DNA of 64,000 nt from Phycisphaerae bacterium (lineage in GTDB: Bacteria; Chloroflexota; Anaerolineae; 4572-78; J111): positions 62,001-126,000 of the forward strand of contig JANQQF010000094.1 of the NCBI GenBank assembly GCA_028285035.1. Direction: 5' to 3'. The position numbers were made by a program, and so were the translations under genes. Numbering within the stretch: the first letter of the stretch is position 1; each line of letters starts with the position of its first letter. The notes beneath the pieces were generated by a model. That model worked only from the letters and a program-made list of their open reading frames with translations, had not been told where the DNA came from and did not search any database. Below, piece after piece: positions 9,911 through 17,608 of the stretch.

Positions 9911-11176
9911 ATGAAACTTTACAATGCTCTTAGCCAAGAGCTTGAGGTATTTGAGCCGCTCTCGGAAACTGTAACAATTTACGTCTGTGGGGTCACCCCC
10001 TACGATACCACCCACTTAGGCCACGCATTCACCTATGCCAGTTTTGATGTGTTGATCCGATATTTGGAACATCAGGGTTACCCTATCAATTATGTTCAGA
10101 ATGTAACAGATATTGACGACGACATTCTGCGTAAAGGAAAAGAAGTTGGTGAGGATTGGCAAGCTCTAGGCAATCGCTGGACCTCGTATTTTCTACAAGA
10201 TATGAAAACACTCAATATTCGCCCTCCTGAACATTACCCTGGCGCGACCCAAGTCGTCCCTGAGATCATCAGCACGGTTAAAAAATTGATTGATTTGGGC
10301 GTGGCTTACGAGTCCGGGGGCAGTGTTTATTTTCACGTCAAGGATTATGAGCCATTTGGTAAATTGAGCCGTATTCCCAAGGGTGAACAACTGGCTGTGG
10401 CTAATGAGCGAGGCAACTTCCCCGATGACCCTAAGAAACGTGACCCCCTTGATTTCGTGCTTTGGCAGGCTGCTGCGCCTGGTGAGCCGACGTGGGACAG
10501 CCCCTGGGGTAAGGGCCGACCAGGGTGGCACATCGAGTGCTCTACAATGTCATCAAAATTTCTAGGTGACACGATTGATATTCACGGCGGAGGAAGCGAC
10601 CTGATTTTCCCTCACCACGAATGTGAGATCGCTCAAGCGGAACCCATCCTGAATCAGGACAATAGCGGCAACCACATCCCCTTCACCCGTTTCTGGATGC
10701 ACACCGCGATGGTTCATCATGAAGGCGAAAAGATGAGCAAGTCGTTGGGAAATTTGGTGTGGGCCAAGGAGTTGCTCAAGACGTGGTCACCTGATGCGCT
10801 GCGTCTCTATCTCGGTAGTTATCATTATCGGGAAATTTGGGGTTATGAAGAGACGCGTCTGAAGCAGTCAGCTAAACTAGCTGTAAAGTTGCGAAATGCG
10901 GTCACAGCGCCAGGTGGGTCTGGCTCAATCATTGATATTGACGCAATAAAAATAGCATTTGAAGATGCTTTAGCCAATGATTTAGACACCCCTCAAGCCA
11001 TACAGGTTTTAGAACAACTAGCCGACAAAATTCTAAACGCAGGTGGTCACGATGTGTCGAAAGCTCAAGATACCCTGAGAAGCTTCTGCAAAATATTTGG
11101 GCTGCGATTGGACTCCGATACACCTGAGACGCGAGTTGTTTCAGGATGGGATCAATACTTGGCCCGATTTGCTTAA
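9911..11176 (+). CDS. CysS-family ligase resembling MshC (cysteine:amino-sugar ligase) more than cysteinyl-tRNA synthetase
   Basis: A class I aminoacyl-adenylate enzyme of 421 residues. It has the zinc ligand Cys26, the HIGH-type motif HLGH at 35-38, the HIEC and HGGGSDLIFPHHE cysteine/zinc-site blocks and KMSKS. Two features fit MshC of mycothiol synthesis better than CysRS: the TPYDTTHLGHA block (CysRS usually reads TVYDxxHIGNA), and a short C-terminus ending just after an NDLDTPQAI helix block with no anticodon-binding domain. CysRS is usually about 460-500 residues, MshC about 410. If MshC-like, it would join cysteine to an amino-sugar; if it is the only CysRS here it charges tRNA-Cys. 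Family is sure, substrate is not. Confidence 0.7.
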   Translation: MKLYNALSQELEVFEPLSETVTIYVCGVTPYDTTHLGHAFTYASFDVLIRYLEHQGYPINYVQNVTDIDDDILRKGKEVGEDWQALGNRWTSYFLQDMKTLNIRPPEHYPGATQVVPEIISTVKKLIDLGVAYESGGSVYFHVKDYEPFGKLSRIPKGEQLAVANERGNFPDDPKKRDPLDFVLWQAAAPGEPTWDSPWGKGRPGWHIECSTMSSKFLGDTIDIHGGGSDLIFPHHECEIAQAEPILNQDNSGNHIPFTRFWMHTAMVHHEGEKMSKSLGNLVWAKELLKTWSPDALRLYLGSYHYREIWGYEETRLKQSAKLAVKLRNAVTAPGGSGSIIDIDAIKIAFEDALANDLDTPQAIQVLEQLADKILNAGGHDVSKAQDTLRSFCKIFGLRLDSDTPETRVVSGWDQYLARFA

Positions 11177-11196
11177 TCAATTAAAGATCACACAAT

Positions 11197-11228
11197 AAAA
11201 AATCTCGTCCGATTGGGCGAGATTTTTT
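11197..11228. terminator. Intrinsic terminator after the MshC-like gene
   Basis: Arms AAAAATCTCG and CGAGATTTTTT enclose a loop of about 11 bases and the 3' arm runs directly into the T-tract. It can work in both directions. Confidence 0.85.
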
Positions 11229-11764
11229 ATTTCTCGCCTCTCAAGTTGAGTAAGTTTGCCTTAACTTTCTTAAAGTTTTACAGATTAAGCAAAACACGGT
11301 ATCATGGAGCGATGTTGTAAAATATCTTATTCAAGTTTATGTGATATTGGGCACAGAACTACCTCTCAAGAAAATTTCTCCTCACAATCATCTCATTTGG
11401 TTATAGAAAATCCCACCAGAAAAGAGAACAGTCGTGTAAATAATACTTTTGTATGACTGATATGGTACTTAAAGCATATAACACTTAATGCTTTAGGACT
11501 GTTAAAATTATGGGAGGTTGTTTCAATGAAAAATCAAGGAGTACGAAACGTAGTTTTACAATTAAACAATTAAATCAGAAGGTTTTTTCAAAGTAACAAC
11601 GACTAAATCACCAATATAGTTATCTCCGATCCCTTAGGATCATCCCCTTCTTCGCGGGGACTTTAAATCAAACTTTGTTTCAAGCCATAAGCATTTGGGC
11701 GAATGTCTTATCTTAAAATAGAGTTGCAGACTATATTGGTACAGTAGTGAGTGGGGCACTTACA
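11229..11764 (+). other. Long AT-rich intergenic leader before the LPxTG surface genes
   Basis: About 540 bases without a confident gene. Visible structure: an 8-bp inverted repeat TAAAGCAT/ATGCTTTA (11470-11495), a 15-codon reading frame with a good ribosome binding site (11526-11573), and a small hairpin TCCCC/GGGGA around 11643-11660. No cyclic-di-GMP (GEMM) or other riboswitch consensus was recognised. The region probably contains the promoter and a structured 5' leader for the following surface protein, but no clear -35/-10 pair was identified. Confidence 0.4.
11526..11573 (+). CDS. Possible 15-residue leader peptide
   Basis: An ATG at 11526 follows GGGAGG with nine-base spacing and opens a 15-codon frame (MKNQGVRNVVLQLNN) ending in TAA. 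It lies about 190 bases before the LPETG protein. The ribosome binding site is better than chance would usually supply, but the peptide is unremarkable and could be the remnant of a longer gene. Confidence 0.2.
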   Translation: MKNQGVRNVVLQLNN

Positions 11765-14506
11765 ATGAAAAAAATATTTTATTTATCAATTTCTGCAGCC
11801 CTGTTGGGAGGGGTTGTAGGAAGTTGGTTATTTTTGGGCGTCGCAAGAACAAATGCTCAAACCGACGCGTTTACATTTTTGATACCTTATCCGGCAGATC
11901 AACTAGATGATCAGTTTGATGTAGCCACAAATGACGAAGCACCTGGCTCAACCGTTCCTGACATCACCGGAGACGATATCAAGACGACAATATCGATTGC
12001 AGTGATGCGATCTGGCAGCATTATCTATTATGATCATTGGGAAGATGGTTTGGAACCTAATTTGACTGAACCAGTACAAAGTACAACCCAGGTTTGGGGA
12101 GATGGTGATCCCAGCAATGGGTCACTACCTGCCACCAACCCGATGAATGTAGCGGGCCTCGACACCTTAACCGCTGGTGATGTCATTGTCTTGACAAACA
12201 CCGTAACTATTCCACGAATGTCTACAGATTATTTCTTTGATGGTGGGGACAAATTGACGGCGCTTGGTGGAAATTTGGCTGTCAGTTTAGCCGTTTGGCC
12301 GGAAACATCCGGCCCATTGTTTGCTGGGGCTTGGGAGTTATACCCAACCAGCCTTTGGGGCACAGATTATATAATTCCGGTCGGTGAGGATCTTTCATCG
12401 TTACGGGGTGGGTTTGGTACAGTTGGATTCAATGTGCAAGCGCTCAATCCAAATACCACTGTGAATATTGATTTTGATGGTGATGGTTCACCCGAGATTA
12501 CCGAAACAATTCCCAAAGCAGGGGGGCAGTTTACCCAAATTAACGGGGTTTCTACAGGCACAAAAATAACAACATCTGATGTGGTGCAGGTACAGATTTT
12601 AACAGGTGATCCAAATCAAATACCTAATGCTTATGAGGCCAGAGCATATACGATGGTACCTCGTATGCAGTGGGATGATGATTACATCGCACCACGGAGT
12701 TCAGATGGAGATTACTGGCTATACAATCCTGACAATACTGATCTATCAATTAATGTTAGCACATTAACCACCACAAACCTTATCACTATTCCTGCAAATA
12801 ACATATTTCAATACTCAAACACAGCCGGGCTTAGCACTGCAACAGGAGTTCGATTTCAATCTACAGATGGTCGTCCCTTCTATGGCATAGTGGCTCTTGA
12901 TGAAAGCTTCCGCCAGGATTGGGGCTATGGATTGCTACCTGTTCAAAATCTAACCTCACAGGTTTTGATTGGTTGGGGAATTGGAAATATTAATCCAACC
13001 CCAACTGCAGATGAGTCGCGACTCTATGTTAGCGCAATCAAGACAACAACTGTTTCCATTGATTTTGAGAATGATGGCGTGGTGGACCAAATTATTACGG
13101 TTCCGCCATTAGCAGAAATTCCTGTGACTGATCCTGATCATGATTTAACCGGCGCCTTTCTTTTCACTGACAACAAGGATCGATTTGTAACTGTCTGGGG
13201 ACAAGATCAGGGGGCTAATGCAGAGTTACCTTCCGTTGATGTAGGAACCAACGTTGTCCCTTTACCCTCATTAGTTATTCAGAAAACGATGAACTTAATC
13301 GATGATGTAGATCAGACCGGAACCGTAACTTGGGGGGACAAGGTTGAATTTGCTTTGAGGGCTTATAATAACTCGGATACTGATTTGTTTGATGGAAATA
13401 TTCGAGATGAGTTACCAAACACTATTGAGTATGAATTGAACTCCAGTGAAATCAATGGCTCTCCAATTCCAGATGATACAACTGGCACCACACCATTCCC
13501 CTTGGATGAAGGTGGTTACAATATCAGTCTTATTTCAAAGCTAGACTCCATCACGGTCACATTTAACGCGACGGTAAAAGAGAATGTCGACTCTATCAAC
13601 AATGTGGCCTTTGTCACTAGCTCAACACTTACTACGACAAGCTCTGGCGAAATTGATATCCCTATTGGTGCTTTCAGTCGATATGAAATGGATAAACACC
13701 TTATCGAACCTCAAAATGGTCAAGCCGAGGCGGGGGATTTAGTGACGTTTGGTATTGCCATCACCAGCACAGGTAACCTGACAATCACAAAATTACCTTT
13801 AACTGACGACTTCATCGAAGATCATTTAACTTATGTTAGTGCTGGACCATTTGTGCCCGATGTTACAGCCTCCGGTGTTGTCACTTGGCATGATTTAGCC
13901 CAAGACACTTTCTTTGGGCCATTACCACCGGGCCGACGTATTGAATTAACCGTCACATTTGAGGTAGATCCATTACCTGAAACGGTGACACAAACAACCA
14001 ATATCGCCTTGGTTAGTGGGGCTGAAGATGAGGATGGAAATATTTTACCCCCAGACGATGATGACGAGAGCCTTATTTTCCCACCACCAATCACCATCAC
14101 CCCTACTCCAACGGATGATGAAAACACACCAGACATCCCAACAGACGACACACCGACCGCAACACCAGTGACCCCAACTGAAACACCCGTATCTAATGAT
14201 CCGCCTGATAACAATAATCCACCTGACAATGATGATCCGCCTGATGATTCATCAGATCCAAATCCAACACCAGAAACAACACCCAATGCAACACCAGAAA
14301 CACCAACAACGACATCCACGACTCCAACACCATCTGGCAGCTCATTTGTCCCACCAAGTGGCGAAACTAGTTCAGATTTCCCAGTTGCTCTTCTACCGGA
14401 AACAGGGTATGCTCCAATTGAAACAAAATCACGCTGGCCAATGGTGGTTCTAGTGATTATTGGTAGCGGTGTTGCTGCAATTATTAGGCAAAAATTAAAA
14501 ACATAA
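11765..14506 (+). CDS. Secreted surface protein with C-terminal LPETG sorting signal (paralogue 1)
   Basis: A 913-residue exported protein, counted from the ATG at 11765; an in-frame GTG at 11747 would put a hydrophilic extension before the signal peptide and is less likely. A signal peptide (cleavage likely after NAQ) is followed by a roughly 500-residue domain containing YYDHWEDG, FFDGGDK, LFAGAWELYPTS and SSDGDYWLYNP. Two DUF11-like repeats follow (CnaB/Ig-like, starting near residue 505 and 640), then a Thr/Pro/Asp linker. The C-terminus has LPETG at 877-881, a membrane helix and a basic tail, the layout of a sortase substrate. No sortase is in the window. The large N-terminal domain is unrecognised; a distant link to IgGFc-binding-type domains is possible. 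Confidence 0.85.
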   Translation: MKKIFYLSISAALLGGVVGSWLFLGVARTNAQTDAFTFLIPYPADQLDDQFDVATNDEAPGSTVPDITGDDIKTTISIAVMRSGSIIYYDHWEDGLEPNLTEPVQSTTQVWGDGDPSNGSLPATNPMNVAGLDTLTAGDVIVLTNTVTIPRMSTDYFFDGGDKLTALGGNLAVSLAVWPETSGPLFAGAWELYPTSLWGTDYIIPVGEDLSSLRGGFGTVGFNVQALNPNTTVNIDFDGDGSPEITETIPKAGGQFTQINGVSTGTKITTSDVVQVQILTGDPNQIPNAYEARAYTMVPRMQWDDDYIAPRSSDGDYWLYNPDNTDLSINVSTLTTTNLITIPANNIFQYSNTAGLSTATGVRFQSTDGRPFYGIVALDESFRQDWGYGLLPVQNLTSQVLIGWGIGNINPTPTADESRLYVSAIKTTTVSIDFENDGVVDQIITVPPLAEIPVTDPDHDLTGAFLFTDNKDRFVTVWGQDQGANAELPSVDVGTNVVPLPSLVIQKTMNLIDDVDQTGTVTWGDKVEFALRAYNNSDTDLFDGNIRDELPNTIEYELNSSEINGSPIPDDTTGTTPFPLDEGGYNISLISKLDSITVTFNATVKENVDSINNVAFVTSSTLTTTSSGEIDIPIGAFSRYEMDKHLIEPQNGQAEAGDLVTFGIAITSTGNLTITKLPLTDDFIEDHLTYVSAGPFVPDVTASGVVTWHDLAQDTFFGPLPPGRRIELTVTFEVDPLPETVTQTTNIALVSGAEDEDGNILPPDDDDESLIFPPPITITPTPTDDENTPDIPTDDTPTATPVTPTETPVSNDPPDNNNPPDNDDPPDDSSDPNPTPETTPNATPETPTTTSTTPTPSGSSFVPPSGETSSDFPVALLPETGYAPIETKSRWPMVVLVIIGSGVAAIIRQKLKT

Positions 14507-14609
14507 TTATACACTTTTCAAAATTAATAGCCCTGAATAGTTCATCTCATTCATAAACCGATTACCAGAGCGATAACCCTAACTCGCAATACTCAAGACA
14601 AGTACACTC

Positions 14610-17324
14610 ATGAAACGGCTCATACATTTAACAATCCTGCTTATTTTTTTCATCACCCTGATGTTGTTGTTCACGCTGCTTAATGTCCAGGACACGCAGG
14701 CCCAAATCGATGCGTTTACCTTTTTCATCCCTTATGATACAGATTTTTTGAATGACGCTTATGATGCTGCCTCCAACGAGGAGATAGCGTCTGCAATAGG
14801 ATGTTCGGAGGTCTTGGGCAACGATATTCAAAACGAAAGTATTACAACAACTATCTCTATCGCGGTCTTACGCCCTGGCACTCGGGTTTATTATGACCAT
14901 TGGGAAGATGGCTTTGAGGCCAATTTAACGGAGCCAACTCAAGCAACAACTCAGGTTTGGGGAGATAGTGTCTCAGCAAATGGTACACTCGCCCCGACAA
15001 TCCCCCCAAACACAAGCGGTACAGACAGTTTGGATGCAGGCACCGTCATCGTCCTACAAAGTTCAGTGCTGGTTCCCCGCTCCTCAAGCGAATTCTTTTT
15101 TGATGGTGGGGATAAAATTACTACAGAAGGCGGAAGCGTAGCCGTCACCCTTGCGGCCTGGCCAAATTGTGCTGATAGCTTGTTTGCCGGGGCTTGGGAG
15201 CTTTATCCAACCAGTCGCTGGGGACAAGAGTATACTATCCCCGTTGGTGAGAATTTGGCAGCTTCCCGCAATGGCTTTAGAACAGTTGGCTTGAATGTCC
15301 AAGCAGCCCAAGACAACACAACTATTGAATTTGATTTAGATGGTAATGGTGTTTTTGGTGATGTTCCCAATGTTACCTTGAATGAGGGGCAAAATCACAC
15401 CTTTACGTCTGGGGTAGTTAGTGGGGCCCAAGTCCGATCAACCTCTTCGCTCAACAAAATTCAGGTTCATCTACTAACAGGCGACTCAGATCAGATTCCC
15501 AACGCTTACGAAGCCCGAGCCTACACTATTCTTCCCCAAGACCAATGGACCAATGATTATTTATCCGCCCGTAGTTCAGATGGTGACTATTGGTTGTATA
15601 ATCCCAATAGCAGCGATTTAGCCGTTACGGTATCCACCTCAATTGCGCCCCCAATAGTAATCACCATTCCAGCTAATTCCACTTTGCAGTTTGCCACAGG
15701 TCCCACCCCCAGCCCGGCGACAGGTGTTCGGTTTACCTCTTCTGGAGGGATATTTTATGGGGTTGCTGCCCTCGACGAAAGTTTTCGCCAAGATTGGGGC
15801 TTCGCTTTACAACCCATCGAAAGTTTAACATCACAAGCCTTGGTTGGCTGGGGGCCTGTCAATAATCTTAATCCGCCAAACAACACCCCTCCACCTGCAA
15901 CTGGACAAGAGTCACCCGTTTATGTGACAGTCGAAACCACAACCACCCTTTACATCGATTTCAATAATGGTAGTTCGGTTATAACCCGTACGATTCTACC
16001 CTTAACTGAGGTACCTATTACAGATACTCTCGACTTTGATATGACGGGGACTAATCTCTACACCTTGGATGGAACCCGTTTTATTGCAGTTTGGGGACAA
16101 GATCAGGATGCGAATGCAACAAACCCCTCCATCGATGTGGGAACAAACATCGTGCCAATTCGGTCATTAGCCATTCAAAAGACTTTGGAAATTGTTGATG
16201 ATGCTGATGGTACAAACACACCGACTTGGGGGGATACAATTCGTTTCACTTTAGTCTCTTTCAACAATTCAAACCTACCCCTCGACCCTACAGTTATCTC
16301 GGACACTCTCAGCCTAACTTTATCTTATGTGGCAAACAGTAGTCAACTTAATGGGGCAGCCTTTTCGGATGATACTACAGGTACAACTATATTTCCTTTT
16401 GATGAAGGGGGGATATCCATCCCAGGTGGTTTGGCCCCATTCTCCGTTGTCAGTGCAACGTTTGAGGCAATTATCCAGGACAATGTAAACATCATTTCGA
16501 ATACGGCTGAGGTTGACTCACCTGCCGTACCGCCGAGTGACCCTGGCACGGTAGCGGTCCCTGTCAATGTACCAAGATTTGAACTGAATAAATGGCTCCT
16601 TGATCCATCGACAGGTATTGCCACGAGTACTCAAATTATCACATTTGGTATCACCATTACCAGCACTGGCAATTTAACAATCACTAAGCTTCCATTGTAT
16701 GATGTCTACGATAGTGAGCGGTTGACTTTCCTCTCTGCAGAGCCAGCCCCCGACCTATCGACCTCTGGCATCATTACTTGGCAAAATTTAGCTACGTCAA
16801 CACGGTTTGGCCCATTATCGCCGGCCCAAACCGTTAGTTTAACTCTAACCTTTCAAGTAAACACTATTCCCGAAAGTATAACCAATACGATTAATGTTGC
16901 GCTCAGTAATGGTGGCGAAGGTGATGGTGGAATATCGTCACCCCCTGAAGAAGAGGAAGAAGAGGTAAGATTTCCGACGCCAATTTCATCAGTCATTACC
17001 GCAACAGATACTGCGCCCCCTCCGCTTGAAACAGCCACTCCCACTGTGACGCCAACCCCAGCTTCGCCTACAACCGACACATCGGAAACCAGCGATGACG
17101 ATGATGACGATGGTGATGAGGCCCCAACCCCGACACCAACACCCTCATCCAACTCATCGGACCAAACCCAAGATGATCCCTCGCAACCTGTGTTGCCGAT
17201 CAATGTCCTCCCAGACACTGGTACCTCCGCGCCAGTATCAACAGCAGGTTTACAGTTCATTATTCTTTTGACAAGCCTCACAATTTTGTGGATGATTGTT
17301 CAAATCTGTAAAATAAGAAAATGA
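14610..17324 (+). CDS. Secreted surface protein with C-terminal LPDTG sorting signal (paralogue 2)
   Basis: A 904-residue paralogue of the preceding gene, 103 bases downstream. The same landmarks occur in the same order: signal peptide ending QAQ, TTISIAVLRPG, YYDHWEDG, FFDGGDK, LFAGAWELYPTS, SSDGDYWLYNP, GQDQDANA, two DUF11-like repeats and an acidic Thr/Pro linker rich in Asp. The sorting signal is LPDTG at 867-871, followed by a hydrophobic helix and a KIRK tail. The shared architecture with divergent linkers shows an old tandem duplication rather than a recent copy. Likely anchored outside the cell; the ligand or role is unknown. A family of this size often works in adhesion or sheath formation, which is inference only. 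Confidence 0.85.
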   Translation: MKRLIHLTILLIFFITLMLLFTLLNVQDTQAQIDAFTFFIPYDTDFLNDAYDAASNEEIASAIGCSEVLGNDIQNESITTTISIAVLRPGTRVYYDHWEDGFEANLTEPTQATTQVWGDSVSANGTLAPTIPPNTSGTDSLDAGTVIVLQSSVLVPRSSSEFFFDGGDKITTEGGSVAVTLAAWPNCADSLFAGAWELYPTSRWGQEYTIPVGENLAASRNGFRTVGLNVQAAQDNTTIEFDLDGNGVFGDVPNVTLNEGQNHTFTSGVVSGAQVRSTSSLNKIQVHLLTGDSDQIPNAYEARAYTILPQDQWTNDYLSARSSDGDYWLYNPNSSDLAVTVSTSIAPPIVITIPANSTLQFATGPTPSPATGVRFTSSGGIFYGVAALDESFRQDWGFALQPIESLTSQALVGWGPVNNLNPPNNTPPPATGQESPVYVTVETTTTLYIDFNNGSSVITRTILPLTEVPITDTLDFDMTGTNLYTLDGTRFIAVWGQDQDANATNPSIDVGTNIVPIRSLAIQKTLEIVDDADGTNTPTWGDTIRFTLVSFNNSNLPLDPTVISDTLSLTLSYVANSSQLNGAAFSDDTTGTTIFPFDEGGISIPGGLAPFSVVSATFEAIIQDNVNIISNTAEVDSPAVPPSDPGTVAVPVNVPRFELNKWLLDPSTGIATSTQIITFGITITSTGNLTITKLPLYDVYDSERLTFLSAEPAPDLSTSGIITWQNLATSTRFGPLSPAQTVSLTLTFQVNTIPESITNTINVALSNGGEGDGGISSPPEEEEEEVRFPTPISSVITATDTAPPPLETATPTVTPTPASPTTDTSETSDDDDDDGDEAPTPTPTPSSNSSDQTQDDPSQPVLPINVLPDTGTSAPVSTAGLQFIILLTSLTILWMIVQICKIRK

Positions 17325-17608
17325 ACAAATCGCACCCAATCCATCACACTTCTGCCCAAAGTATCTCAAACCCGATTCAAACCAAAATGTGATACAATTC
17401 CATATTAACAAACCACGCATCTCCCAAACCTCTTGTTCCCAAAACTAATTTGGAAACCATTATGACCCTGCCAAACCCTATTTCGTAAGGTCGTAACACT
17501 GCTTGTTTAATATATTTCAGCTCAACTAGGATTTAGGATAAAGACGATTGAATAGTAGTTATAAATGATTCACAAAATTTTTGGAATTAATCAAGGAGGA
17601 TTATAAAC

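Noticed and set aside
11229..11764. Cyclic-di-GMP riboswitch before the surface genes
   Set aside because: No GEMM core bases were found.
13831..14514. 227-residue frame on the minus strand, rich in Gly/Ser/Val
   Set aside because: Reverse complement of the Thr/Pro/Asp linker of the LPETG protein; repetitive shadow.
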